From Streptomyces diastaticus subsp. diastaticus (lineage in GTDB: Bacteria > Actinomycetota > Actinomycetes > Streptomycetales > Streptomycetaceae), in the NCBI RefSeq assembly GCF_011170125.1, contig NZ_BLLN01000003.1, positions 434,001 through 498,000 on the forward strand: a DNA stretch of 64,000 nucleotides, given 5' to 3'. The notes under the pieces are model-generated. The model worked only from the letters and a program-made list of their open reading frames with translations. It did no database searches and was not told the origin of the DNA. Shown in pieces: positions 9,391 through 20,125 of the stretch (position 1 is the stretch's first letter; every line of letters starts with the position of its first letter). A program made the translations under genes and the position numbers.

Positions 9391-11091
9391 ATGGCCCGCA
9401 GAATCGCCACCGCGTCCCTCGCCGTGCTGGCGGCGGCCGCCACCGCCGTCACCGCCCCCACACCCGCAGCGGCGGCGCCGCCCGGCGAGAAGGACGTCAC
9501 CGCCGTCCTCTTCGAGTGGAAGTTCGACTCGGTCGCCCGCGCCTGCACCGACAGCCTCGGCCCCGCCGGGTACGGCTACGTCCAGGTCTCCCCGCCCCAG
9601 GAACACATCCAGGGCAGCCAGTGGTGGACCTCCTACCAGCCCGTCAGCTACAAGATCGCCGGCCGGCTCGGCGACCGCGCCGCCTTCAAGTCGATGGTCG
9701 ACACCTGCCACGCGGCGGGCGTCAAGGTCGTCGCCGACTCGGTCATCAACCACATGGCCGCCGGCTCCGGCACCGGCACCGGCGGCAGCGCGTACCAGAA
9801 GTACGACTACCCGGGCATCTGGTCCGGCGCCGACATGGACGACTGCCGCAGCGAGATCAACGACTACGGCAACCGCGCCAACGTCCAGAACTGCGAACTG
9901 GTCGGTCTCGCCGACCTCGACACCGGCGAGCCCTACGTCCGCGAGCGCATCGCCGCATACCTGAACGACCTCCTCTCCCTCGGTGTCGACGGCTTCCGCA
10001 TCGACGCCGCCAAGCACATGCCCGCCGCCGACCTCACCGCCATCAAGGCCAAGGTCGGCGACGGCGGCACGTACTGGAAGCAGGAGGCCATCCACGGCGC
10101 GGGCGAAGCCGTCCAGCCCAGCGAGTACCTCGGCACCGGCGACGTCCAGGAGTTCCGCTACGCCCGCGACCTCAAGCGGGTCTTCCAGAACGAGAACCTC
10201 GCCCACCTGAAGAACTTCGGCGAGGACTGGGGCCACATGCAGAGCGGCAGGTCCGCCGTCTTCGTCGACAACCACGACACCGAGCGCGGCGGCGACACCC
10301 TCAACTACAAGAACGGCTCCGCCTACACCCTCGCCGGCGTCTTCATGCTGGCCTGGCCCTACGGCTCCCCGGACGTCCACTCCGGCTACGAGTTCACCGA
10401 CCACGACGCCGGACCGCCCAACGGCGGCACGGTGAACGCCTGCTACAGCGACGGCTGGAAGTGCCAGCACGCCTGGCCCGAGATCTCCTCCATGGTCGGC
10501 CTGCGCAACACCGCCCGCGGCCAGGCCGTCACCAACTGGTGGGACAACGGCGGCGACCAGATCGCCTTCGGACGCGGGAACAAGGCGTACGTCGCCATCA
10601 ACCACGAGGGCTCCGCGCTGAACCGCACCTTCCAGAGCGGCCTGCCCGGCGGCGACTACTGCGACATCCAGAGCGGCGACACCGTCACGGTCGGCGCCGA
10701 CGGCGCCTTCACCGCCACCGTCGCCCCCGGCACCGCGCTCGCCCTGCACACCGGCGCCCGCACCTGCTCCGGCGGGGGCACCGGCCCCGGCACCGGGCAG
10801 ACCTCCGCCTCCTTCCACGTCGACGCCACCACCGCCTGGGGCGAGAACATCTACGTCACCGGTGACCAGGCCGCCCTCGGCGACTGGGCGCCGGCCCGCG
10901 CCCTCAAGCTCGACCCGGCCGCGTACCCGGTGTGGAAGCTCGACGTGCCGCTGCCCGCCGGAACCACCTTCCAGTACAAGTACCTGCGCAAGGACGCCGC
11001 CGGGAACGCCGTCTGGGAGTCCGGCGGCAACCGCACGGCGACCGTCGGTACCACCGGCGCCCTCACCCTCGACGACACCTGGCGCGGCTGA
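9391..11091 (+). CDS. aml: Secreted alpha-amylase with C-terminal starch-binding domain
   Basis: This 566-residue extracellular endo-acting amylase starts at the ATG on 9391, six bases after AGGAGG. A cleavable signal peptide ([20 protein letters not shown], cut near AAAAP) is followed by a GH13 catalytic domain of the Streptomyces/animal-like subfamily ([14 protein letters not shown]). Catalytic residues are Asp205 in GFRIDAAKH, Glu232 in KQEAIHG and Asp296 in VDNHDTERG. After the beta domain and the linker GGGTGPGTG comes a CBM20 starch-binding domain (about residues 470-566, with [14 protein letters not shown] and FQYKYLRKD). It is the main starch-liquefying enzyme feeding malEFG. Its own strong promoter and operator precede it. 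Confidence 0.93.
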   Translation: MARRIATASLAVLAAAATAVTAPTPAAAAPPGEKDVTAVLFEWKFDSVARACTDSLGPAGYGYVQVSPPQEHIQGSQWWTSYQPVSYKIAGRLGDRAAFKSMVDTCHAAGVKVVADSVINHMAAGSGTGTGGSAYQKYDYPGIWSGADMDDCRSEINDYGNRANVQNCELVGLADLDTGEPYVRERIAAYLNDLLSLGVDGFRIDAAKHMPAADLTAIKAKVGDGGTYWKQEAIHGAGEAVQPSEYLGTGDVQEFRYARDLKRVFQNENLAHLKNFGEDWGHMQSGRSAVFVDNHDTERGGDTLNYKNGSAYTLAGVFMLAWPYGSPDVHSGYEFTDHDAGPPNGGTVNACYSDGWKCQHAWPEISSMVGLRNTARGQAVTNWWDNGGDQIAFGRGNKAYVAINHEGSALNRTFQSGLPGGDYCDIQSGDTVTVGADGAFTATVAPGTALALHTGARTCSGGGTGPGTGQTSASFHVDATTAWGENIYVTGDQAALGDWAPARALKLDPAAYPVWKLDVPLPAGTTFQYKYLRKDAAGNAVWESGGNRTATVGTTGALTLDDTWRG

Positions 11092-11105
11092 CCCGCCGAC
11101 CCCTC

Positions 11106-11141
11106 CGGCCCGGCGCCCGCCTCCCCGCGGACGCCGGGCCG
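11106..11141 (+). terminator. Hairpin between amylase and pullulanase genes
   Basis: A 10-base-pair stem pairs CGGCCCGGCG (11106-11115) with CGCCGGGCCG (11132-11141) around a 16-base loop. It starts 14 bases after the amylase stop. It may terminate most amylase transcripts or protect their 3' ends while letting some transcription reach the pullulanase gene. Confidence 0.55.
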
Positions 11142-11204
11142 CTGCCGCACCCGCCCCGCGAAACCCGCCCGGCGGCCCCCGCCCCTCGAAGGAGACCCGT
11201 CCCC

Positions 11205-13880
<2,676 letters not shown>

Positions 13881-13892
13881 GCCCGGCCACCA

Positions 13893-13926
13893 GGGGGCGC
13901 CCGCGAGATCCCACGCGGGCGCTCCC
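13893..13926 (+). terminator. Terminator after the pullulanase gene
   Basis: GGGGGCGCCCGCG (13893-13905) pairs with CGCGGGCGCTCCC (13914-13926) over 13 base pairs including one G-T pair, with an 8-base loop. It lies 13 bases after the stop and closes the starch cluster. There is no T-tract, which is usual in Streptomyces. Confidence 0.75.
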
Positions 13927-14030
13927 GCCTGTCGGCCGGACGCACGTCCCCGCCTACGCGCGGCGGGGCTTCGCCCACTCCCCGCGCCTGCTCCAGGTGG
14001 ACCTTCGGAAAGACCGCGCGAGGTGACCCC

Positions 14031-14780
14031 TCACTCCACCGGCGCCGCCTGCGCCGGTACCTCGGCCTCGGCCGGGAGGAGGGCGAGCAGGCGTACCGCG
14101 AGGTCGGTGAACGGGCCGTCCGGCGGTTCCTGGGCGAGGATGCGGCGGACCACCCCGGCGATCTCCTCGTCGTAGGCGCCGGCCACCGCCACCAGGGCGC
14201 CGAAGTCGTGCACCAGCTGGAGTTCCAGCGCGGCCCGTTCGGTCCTGCGGCCGTCGAGCCAGAGCAGCGCCGTCGACTCCGCCAGCGAGACCCAGGACCG
14301 CACCACCAGCTCCAGCCGGGGCGGCACCGCGACCAGGTCCAGGTGGGAGACGATCTGCTCGTACGCCGCCTGCCGCACGGAGTCGATCAGCGCCGTCGCC
14401 GCCGAGGACGAGCCGGGGTCGCCGCTGACCGACTGGGCGGGGCCGCCGCGCATCAACGCCGAGAAACCGGGACCGTGTTCGTCCACGAAGTCGAAGAACC
14501 GGCCCATCACACGCTGAAGCCGTGCCCCCAGCGGACCCTCGCGCGGCTCGTCGAAGCGCTGGGCCAGATCCTCGGCGGCCCGGCGCAGCGCCGCCTCGTA
14601 CAGGCTCGTCTTGCCCGGGAAGTAGTGGTAGACGAGGGGGCGCGAGATGCCGGCGGCCGCGGCTATCTCGTCGATGGACACCTCGTCGGGGGAGCGGTTG
14701 CTGAACAGCTCCAGCGCAACACCGATGAGCTGCTGCCGCCGCTCCTCGACACCCATTCTGCGGCGCGTCCCGGTCGTCAT
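14031..14780 (-). CDS. TetR-family transcriptional regulator
   Basis: This 249-residue protein has an N-terminal TetR helix-turn-helix (EVSIDEIAAAAGISRPLVYHYFPGKTSLYEAAL, split across residues 35-68) and a C-terminal helical ligand domain. The start is the ATG at 14778-14780. There is no Shine-Dalgarno sequence, but TAGTCT lies 7 bases upstream on the coding strand, suggesting a leaderless message. An internal ATG (MGVEERRQQL) is an alternative. It is the first of three minus-strand genes with the reductase and hydrolase upstream of it, but it is separated from them by about 350 bases. It may regulate a lipid- or hydrocarbon-related pathway; the ligand is unknown. Confidence 0.85.
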   Translation of the reverse strand: MTTGTRRRMGVEERRQQLIGVALELFSNRSPDEVSIDEIAAAAGISRPLVYHYFPGKTSLYEAALRRAAEDLAQRFDEPREGPLGARLQRVMGRFFDFVDEHGPGFSALMRGGPAQSVSGDPGSSSAATALIDSVRQAAYEQIVSHLDLVAVPPRLELVVRSWVSLAESTALLWLDGRRTERAALELQLVHDFGALVAVAGAYDEEIAGVVRRILAQEPPDGPFTDLAVRLLALLPAEAEVPAQAAPVE

Positions 14781-15127
14781 ACCGAACAGACTACCGACCT
14801 GCGGGAGTCGGGAGCCCCCCGGCAGGGGAAGACCGCCGGAGGGCCGGCCCCGCCGTGGACCCGGCCGTCATCGCCGAGCCGCTCCCGGGCGGCGGGCGGG
14901 GCCGGGGCCCGGGAGCGGCTCACCGAACGGGAGTACGCCGTGCCTCCCCTGAGGGCGGAGAGGCTGTCCAGCCAGGCCGTCGACGGCCCTCTCTCCCTGA
15001 GCGAGAGCGCCGCCGGCAAGGACACCACCACCGTGTTCGGCAGGCCGGGCAGCACCGACGACGCCGGCACCGGCCGCCGCGTCCGCGCCGTCTCAGCCAC
15101 CTGGACCAGGGGTGAGTACGGGCCGGT
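14781..15127. other. Intergenic region with a 15-bp hairpin
   Basis: No convincing gene is seen in this 347-base gap. It holds a perfect 15-base-pair inverted repeat, GAGCCGCTCCCGGGC at 14876-14890 with its complement at 14907-14921 and a 16-base loop. This could act as the terminator of the upstream reductase gene on the minus strand. Open frames here have biased, low-complexity composition and no family resemblance. Confidence 0.6.
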
Positions 15128-16210
15128 TCAGATGTCCAGGACGATGCGGCCGCCCCGCGAGCGGGAGACGCAGAGCAGCATCGCCCCGTCCCGTTCGCCG
15201 TCGGTCAGCAGCTCGTCGCGGTGGTCGACCTCACCCGAGACCACCCGCTGCCGGCAGGTCCCGCAGAACCCCTGCGCGCAGGAGTACGGGGCGTCCGGCA
15301 GCTCCTCGCGTACCGCCTCCAGTGCCGTCCGGTCGGCAGGGACGGACACCGTCCGTCCGCTGCGCCGCAGTTCGATCTCGAAGGGCAGGTCGCCACGGGC
15401 CGCCGAAGGCCGTCCGGCCGGGCCGCCGGCGAAGCGCTCGGTGCGCAGGACGCACCCCTCGGGCAGGGCCGCCTCGACCGCCGCCATCAGCCCCTCGGGG
15501 CCGCAGCAGTGGACGGCGGTGCCCTCGGGCGCGCCGCTCAGCGCCGCCGCCAGGTCGGGCCGGCCGCTCTCGTCCTCGGCGGCCAGGGTCACCCGCTCGG
15601 GACCGCCCAGCTTCTCCAGCTCGTCGGCGAAGGGCATCGAGGCCCGGGTACGGCCGCCGTAGAGCAGCTTCCAGTCGGCACCCGCCGCGTGGGCGGCCCG
15701 CACCATCGGCAGCAGCGGGGTGATGCCGATGCCGCCCGCGACGAAGACGTGGGCGGGGGCGGGGGCGAGGGGGAAGCGGTTGCGCGGACCGCGTACCACC
15801 ACCTCGGTGCCCTCCAGCAGTTCGCGGTGGACCTCCAGCGAGCCGCCCCGGCCTCCGTCGGCCGCGCCGATGAGCCGGGTCGCCACGGTGTACGCGGAGC
15901 GGTCGGCCGGGTCGCCGCAGAGCGAGTACTGCCGGACCGTGCCCGAGGGGAGCACCAGGTCGAGGTGGGCGCCCGGTTCCCAGGCCGGCAGCTCGCCCGC
16001 TCCCTCCAGCCGGAGCCGCACCACCCCCTCGGCCGGGGTGTCGCGCCGGGCGACGCGCAGGGTCATCGCCCGGCTGCGCGGGCGGCCCGAGACCGGCTCC
16101 TCCAGGGCGGGCAGCGGCCACAGCGGCGAGCGGCGGATACGGGTCCGCAGCGCGCGCCGTACGAGGACGGCGGTGCCGGCCGCGAGGACGGCGGTACGCA
16201 GGCGGGCCAT
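15128..16210 (-). CDS. FMN/2Fe-2S oxidoreductase of the phthalate-dioxygenase-reductase type
   Basis: This 360-residue electron-transfer protein passes electrons from NAD(P)H through flavin to a plant-type [2Fe-2S] cluster. An FNR-like barrel contains the flavin-binding RQYSLCGD. The nucleotide-binding domain has VFVAGGIGITPLLPMV and HCCGPEGLMAAVE. The C-terminal ferredoxin domain has the cluster cysteines CAQGFCGTC and a later Cys in MLLCVSRS. Domain order matches the class IA (VanB/PDR) reductases. The N-terminus carries about 45 extra residues, basic and partly hydrophobic. The start codon shares one base with the stop of the preceding metal-dependent hydrolase gene, so the pair is probably translationally coupled. 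Its oxygenase partner is not obvious unless the hydrolase-like protein is that partner. Confidence 0.88.
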   Translation of the reverse strand: MARLRTAVLAAGTAVLVRRALRTRIRRSPLWPLPALEEPVSGRPRSRAMTLRVARRDTPAEGVVRLRLEGAGELPAWEPGAHLDLVLPSGTVRQYSLCGDPADRSAYTVATRLIGAADGGRGGSLEVHRELLEGTEVVVRGPRNRFPLAPAPAHVFVAGGIGITPLLPMVRAAHAAGADWKLLYGGRTRASMPFADELEKLGGPERVTLAAEDESGRPDLAAALSGAPEGTAVHCCGPEGLMAAVEAALPEGCVLRTERFAGGPAGRPSAARGDLPFEIELRRSGRTVSVPADRTALEAVREELPDAPYSCAQGFCGTCRQRVVSGEVDHRDELLTDGERDGAMLLCVSRSRGGRIVLDI

Positions 16211-17136
16211 CAGCGGCCGTCCTTCGCCGGGTCTGCGGCGGTGGCCCGCTCGGCGGCCAGCGCGGCCGGGGAGGAGGCCAGGTAGGCGACGGCCTGTGCC
16301 GTGCTGCCCTCCTGCGAGGGGTGGTAGTCACGGCGCAGGTAGGTGGGTACGGACTTGAGGATCGCCGGGGTGCTCGGCAGCATCCCGGCCCGGCCCTTGC
16401 GGTAGAACTCCGTGAAGCTGCCCTTGCCCTCCAGCAGCGTCGGGTCGTTCTCCATGAAGAACCGTACTCCGCGCTGCCAGAGGAAGAGCAGGGCTGCGAA
16501 GGCGGTGGCCCAGGTGCGGGCCCGGCGCCGGTAGCCGCCGTCGACGTGCTGGAAGAGGTCGAAGGCGACCGACCGGTGCTCGACCTCCTCGGCGCCGTGC
16601 CAGCGCAGCAGGTCCAGCATGACCGGGTCGGCCTGGGCCGCGTCGAGCCGGTCGGCGTTGAGCACCCAGTCGCCGAGGAAGGCGGTGTAGTGCTCGATGG
16701 CGGCGATCAGCGCCACCCGCTCCATCAGCCACCACCGCCGGGGCCGCCCGGGCGGCAGCGTCCGGTCACCGAGCATCTTCTCGAACATCCAGTCCACCTG
16801 CGCGGTGTACGGCGTCGGGTCGAGCCCCTGCTCCCGCAGGTGCGGCAGTACCTCGTCGTGGGCCTGCGCGTGCATCGCCTCCTGGCCGATGAAACCGATG
16901 ACGTCCTCGCGCAGCCTCTCGTCCCGGATGTACGGCAGGACCTGCTGGTAGACGTGGACGAACCAGCGCTCACCGGCGGGCAGCAGCATGTGCAGCACGT
17001 TGATGGTGTGCGTGGTGAACGGATCGCCGGGCACCCAGTGCAGCGGCGTCTCCTCCCAGGCGAAGGAGACCTTGCGCGCCTTCAGCGGGATGCGCTCGGA
17101 GACGACCGGCCCCGCGCCCTTCGTCGTATTAGGCAT
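16210..17136 (-). CDS. Metal-dependent hydrolase-family protein (PF10118-like)
   Basis: This 308-residue protein resembles the family annotated as predicted metal-dependent hydrolases, which has an all-helical fold rich in conserved His and Glu. Visible candidate metal ligands include EAMHAQAHDEV, IEHYTAF and GAEEVEHRSVAFD, the spacing of a ferritin-like di-iron site. A hydrophobic stretch (TAFAALLFLWQRGVRFF) suggests membrane association. The ATG at 17134-17136 has no Shine-Dalgarno, but TACATT lies 6 bases upstream, so a leaderless message is likely. It overlaps by one base the 2Fe-2S reductase gene. That pairing would fit a di-iron oxygenase and its reductase better than a hydrolase; this is inference. 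Confidence 0.8.
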   Translation of the reverse strand: MPNTTKGAGPVVSERIPLKARKVSFAWEETPLHWVPGDPFTTHTINVLHMLLPAGERWFVHVYQQVLPYIRDERLREDVIGFIGQEAMHAQAHDEVLPHLREQGLDPTPYTAQVDWMFEKMLGDRTLPPGRPRRWWLMERVALIAAIEHYTAFLGDWVLNADRLDAAQADPVMLDLLRWHGAEEVEHRSVAFDLFQHVDGGYRRRARTWATAFAALLFLWQRGVRFFMENDPTLLEGKGSFTEFYRKGRAGMLPSTPAILKSVPTYLRRDYHPSQEGSTAQAVAYLASSPAALAAERATAADPAKDGR

Positions 17137-17275
17137 GGCGTCAATGTACGTTCGGGCAAGTCCGCTGCCCAGCCCCCTGCACCGCCTTTCTGTCCCGGTC
17201 AACTCCCCGCCCGCGTACGCCTGCCAGGGGAAAAGGGGCTGCGTCCGCCCATCCCCTGTGCGACAGTCCTCCGCC

Positions 17276-18376
17276 GTGGGCACCGACACCCCCGACGCCC
17301 GTACCGGCGGACCGGCCGTACTCCTGCGCCGTGCCCTGCCCGCCGACGCCCCCGCCCTCGCCGAGGTCTGGCTGCGCTCCTTCGCCGCCGCCCTGCCGAC
17401 GGTCCGCCGGGCCCACGGGGACGAGGCGGTACGCGGCTGGTTCGCCCACTTCGTCACCGGGTGCGAGACCTGGGGCGCCTTCGACGGGGAGCACGCCGTC
17501 GGCCTCCTGGTGCTCGACGGCGACGAGCTGGAGCAGCTCTACCTCGCCCCCGACCGGCGCGGCCAGGGCCTCGGCGACCGCCTCGTCTCCCTCGCCAAGG
17601 AACGCCGCCCCGGCGGCCTCGCCCTGTGGACCTTCCAGGTCAACGCCCCCGCCCGCCGCTTCTACGAACGCCACGGCTTCACCGGGACCGAGCGCACCGA
17701 CGGCACCCGCAACGAGGAACGCGAGCCGGACGTGCGGTACGTCTGGACCCCCTCGCCCCGCCCCAGCAGTGCCGCCTCCTTCTGCTCGGGCAGTCCCACC
17801 ACCGGCCGGTCGGGGCGCTGCGGTGCCGCCCGGCCGGGCAGGGTGGCGAGCCACGCCCAGGTGTCCCGTACCGTCTCGGTCACCGGGCGGCACCGCAACC
17901 CGGCCGCCAGGGCCTTCGACACGTCGCTGCCGTGCAGGGCCGCGTGGTCCGGAGTGCCCGGCGGAATCCACACCGGCAGCTCCCGCCACGGTTCGGCGCC
18001 CGCCGCCAGCACCGCCTCCGGGGTGAGCCAGCGCAGTTCGGCGGTGGAGCCGGTCACCGTCACGCAGGTGTCGAGGAGTTCGCCCATGGTGGTGAAGCCG
18101 GCCGGGCTCACCAGGTCGTACGCCCCGTGGAGGCCGGACCGCCCGGCCGCGAGCAGCCAGGCGGCGAGGTCGCGGGCGTCGATGTACTGGAGGGGCAGGT
18201 CGCGGGGGCCCGGCGCCGGTACCTCGCCGCCTCTGGCGATGCGGGTGAGCCACCACGGCAGGCGGCCGATGTTCTCCCACGGGCCGAGGATCAGCCCGGC
18301 CCGCGCCCACAGCGTGCGCTCCTCGCCGGAGGCGCGGGCCGCCGCCAGTTCGCCGCCCCGCTTGTCCTCGACGTAG
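17276..18376 (+). CDS. GNAT acetyltransferase with an abnormal C-terminal read-through
   Basis: Residues 15-155 form a GNAT N-acetyltransferase (LLRRALPADAPALAEVWLRS, LEQLYLAPDRRGQGLGDRLV with the acetyl-CoA-binding RGQGLG, and ARRFYERHGFTGTERTDG). A normal protein of this family would end near position 17755 (VRYVWTP). Here no stop codon follows and the frame stays open to a TAG at 18374-18376, adding about 200 low-complexity residues that are antisense to the epimerase gene. The start is the GTG at 17276, giving VGTDTPDARTGG. The convergent epimerase gene shows the mirror-image defect. A deletion of the intergenic stop codons is the simplest explanation. The real protein length is uncertain. 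Confidence 0.65.
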   Translation: MGTDTPDARTGGPAVLLRRALPADAPALAEVWLRSFAAALPTVRRAHGDEAVRGWFAHFVTGCETWGAFDGEHAVGLLVLDGDELEQLYLAPDRRGQGLGDRLVSLAKERRPGGLALWTFQVNAPARRFYERHGFTGTERTDGTRNEEREPDVRYVWTPSPRPSSAASFCSGSPTTGRSGRCGAARPGRVASHAQVSRTVSVTGRHRNPAARAFDTSLPCRAAWSGVPGGIHTGSSRHGSAPAASTASGVSQRSSAVEPVTVTQVSRSSPMVVKPAGLTRSYAPWRPDRPAASSQAARSRASMYWRGRSRGPGAGTSPPLAMRVSHHGRRPMFSHGPRISPARAHSVRSSPEARAAASSPPRLSST

Positions 18377-18762
18377 CTTTGCGCCGCCGCGTCCGGGTCG
18401 CCCGCGACGACCGGCGCGCTCTCGTCGGAGCCGGGTGCCACCGGCGGCCCGTACACCGAGCGACTGGAGATGTACGCGTACCGCCCGGCGTACGGGGCGA
18501 GCAGGCCGGCGCTGTCCCGGACCACGGAGGGCGCCCCCGACCAGGTGTCCACCACCAGGTCCCAGCCGGGCCCCTCGGCGGCGGCCCGGGCCAGGGCGTC
18601 GAGCCCGCCCGGCGCCGTCCGGTCCCCGAGCAGGGCCCGGGCCCCCTCGGGCGCCGGATGGCGGCCCCGGTGGAGCAGGGTCACCTCCCAGCCCCCGGCC
18701 TGCGCCGTCTCGACGACCGCGCGCCCCACGAACTCCGTACCGCCCAGCACCAGAAGTCTCAT
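17662..18762 (-). CDS. NAD-dependent epimerase/dehydratase family protein with extended C-terminus
   Basis: This is an extended short-chain dehydrogenase/reductase that binds NAD(P) through MRLLVLGGTEFVGRAVV. It has the atypical motif YISSRSVYG, and a substrate-binding part with GLILGPWENIGR and LPLQYIDARDLAAWLL. The ATG at 18760-18762 is chosen. CAGAGT lies 6 bases upstream and there is no Shine-Dalgarno, so it is probably leaderless. The family region ends near VVGLPEQKEAALL (about residue 333). The last 33 or so residues are antisense to the GNAT coding region and are unlike the family, because the natural stop appears lost. Substrate is unknown; relatives act on nucleotide sugars or similar. 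Confidence 0.8.
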   Translation of the reverse strand: MRLLVLGGTEFVGRAVVETAQAGGWEVTLLHRGRHPAPEGARALLGDRTAPGGLDALARAAAEGPGWDLVVDTWSGAPSVVRDSAGLLAPYAGRYAYISSRSVYGPPVAPGSDESAPVVAGDPDAAAQSYVEDKRGGELAAARASGEERTLWARAGLILGPWENIGRLPWWLTRIARGGEVPAPGPRDLPLQYIDARDLAAWLLAAGRSGLHGAYDLVSPAGFTTMGELLDTCVTVTGSTAELRWLTPEAVLAAGAEPWRELPVWIPPGTPDHAALHGSDVSKALAAGLRCRPVTETVRDTWAWLATLPGRAAPQRPDRPVVGLPEQKEAALLGRGEGVQTYRTSGSRSSLRVPSVRSVPVKPWRS

Positions 18763-18823
18763 GGGGCCACTCTGCGCCACCGGGGCCCTGGGGCGGGCCG
18801 GGTTCTGCTACGGGAAGAGCCGG

Positions 18824-19453
18824 TCAGCCGCGGGCGGCGGAGGGGGTGTACTTGTAGCCGACCCGGCGCACCGTCTGGATGGAGCGGCGGTACTCGGCGC
18901 CCAGCTTGCGGCGCAGCCGGGCGACGTGCACGTCCACGGTCCGCCCGTCGCCGACGTGGCCGTACCCCCAGACGGTGGTGACGAGCTGGTCGCGGGTGTG
19001 CACCCGGTGCGGGTGGCGCACCAGGTGCGCCAGCAGTTCGAACTCCAGGTAGGTCAGCTCCAGCGGGCGGCCGTCCACGAAGGCGGTGCGCCGCTGGGGG
19101 TCGACCCGCACCGGGTGTCCCCCGCCGTCCGGGGCCGTCTCCTCGACGGGTGCGGCCGGAGCGGGCCGGGGGGCCGGCTGCGCGGCGGGCGGCGCATCGC
19201 CGGCCGGGACCAGCACCAGGTAGCCGATCATCGGCGGACGGCCCGGCAGCGAGGGCAGGGTGTGCGGGGGAGCGGGCAGCCAGGTGGCGCCGGGCGGCAG
19301 CAGCGCGGCGACCTCGGCCGGGGGCGCGGTCTCGTCGCGGTCGACGGCGCGCAGGCGGTGGCGCGTCAGCGGCGGGCGGCCCTCGCCGCGACCGCCGGGA
19401 GCGGGGGTGGGAGTGGGTGCGGTGGACGCGGTGAACGTACGGGTGTTCGCCAT
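18824..19453 (-). CDS. Orphan winged-helix (OmpR/PhoB-type) DNA-binding protein
   Basis: This 209-residue protein carries a C-terminal OmpR/PhoB-type winged helix (about residues 112-205): RTAFVDGRPLELTYLEFELL, LVRHPHRVHTRDQLV, WGYGHVGDGRTVDVHVARLR and TVRRVGYKYTP. It lacks a receiver domain. The first 110 residues are Pro/Ala-rich with a short hydrophobic patch PMIGYLVLVPAGD and no phospho-acceptor site. No sensor kinase is adjacent. It is a transcription factor of unknown targets, perhaps constitutively active. A small leader-like ORF lies about 140 bases upstream on the same strand (19594-19695). Confidence 0.85.
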   Translation of the reverse strand: MANTRTFTASTAPTPTPAPGGRGEGRPPLTRHRLRAVDRDETAPPAEVAALLPPGATWLPAPPHTLPSLPGRPPMIGYLVLVPAGDAPPAAQPAPRPAPAAPVEETAPDGGGHPVRVDPQRRTAFVDGRPLELTYLEFELLAHLVRHPHRVHTRDQLVTTVWGYGHVGDGRTVDVHVARLRRKLGAEYRRSIQTVRRVGYKYTPSAARG

Positions 19454-19593
19454 GGTGGGGTCAGCTCTTTCGCGCGGAGGGGAGATCGGGACCGTCGCGG
19501 CGGGAGCCGTCCGGGAGGACGGGCCGGGGCCTGACGGGACGTCCGTGCGCGGGCCGAAGACCGGGGTGAGCGGTGTTCAGAGGGCCTGCGCGG

Positions 19594-19695
19594 TCACGCG
19601 CGGCAACACACCCGGTCGAAGTCGTGGTGCTGACGGGACGGCCAGAACGGTTCGAGGTCGCATCGCCCCGTGGTGGTGTACTGGTAGCCGGCCAT
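19594..19695 (-). CDS. Candidate leader-peptide-like small ORF, 33 codons
   Basis: From the ATG at 19693-19695 the minus strand encodes a 33-residue Cys- and aromatic-rich peptide starting MAGYQYTTTGRCDLEPFW and ending RQHHDFDRVCCRA. The R-x-H-x-D-x-x-R-V spacing with terminal cysteines resembles the short actinobacterial leader peptides found before sulfur-metabolism genes (typically R-H-x-D-L-x-R-V and a final Cys). No clear Shine-Dalgarno precedes it. It ends 140 bases before the orphan winged-helix regulator gene. The residue composition is unlike the Pro/Arg/Gly noise in neighbouring frames. Expression is unproven. Confidence 0.4.
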   Translation of the reverse strand: MAGYQYTTTGRCDLEPFWPSRQHHDFDRVCCRA

Positions 19696-20125
19696 GGAGC
19701 CATTGAAGCACGGGCCCGCCGAGCGCGGCAGCCTTCCCGGACACCTTGTCCACTCCTTGGTACGCCGCCTGTCCACGGACCCGTGACGCGGTCCGGAGCG
19801 CGGCCCTCGGCCTGGTCGGCGCTGGACCCGTCGAAGCCCCGGACGCCCGGCTCGGCGCCGCCGGCGAGGATCTTCGTCGTGGTCCGCGGCTCGGCGGGCG
19901 GCGCGGTGCCGTCGCTCCGGAGGTACTCAGCCCGGTAGCTCGCCAAGGCCGTCCTTCGCGGGTGCCGCGGGACACGGCGGACAGCCCGCGGACGGCCGAT
20001 GTCCCCTCCGTGGCCCGAGTGTGAAGCCCCCGTCACCCACGCGGCCCGCCGTGCGACACGAGAACCGCCTCACCCCGGGCCCGGCGGAAGAGGGACAGGA
20101 CCGCCCCGCCGGGCAGACTGGGTCC
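19696..20125. other. Intergenic region without a recognised gene
   Basis: Together with 19454-19593 this makes about 670 bases between the winged-helix gene and the Gfo/Idh gene. Apart from the 33-codon ORF I see no gene. Open frames are Arg/Ser/Pro-rich and match no family. CAGACT at 20114-20119 is the likely -10 box of the downstream gene. Confidence 0.5.

Noticed and set aside
14777..15100. Possible 107-codon minus-strand gene upstream of the TetR gene
   Set aside because: It contains one arm of the 15-base-pair hairpin, has no family resemblance and no clear start signal.
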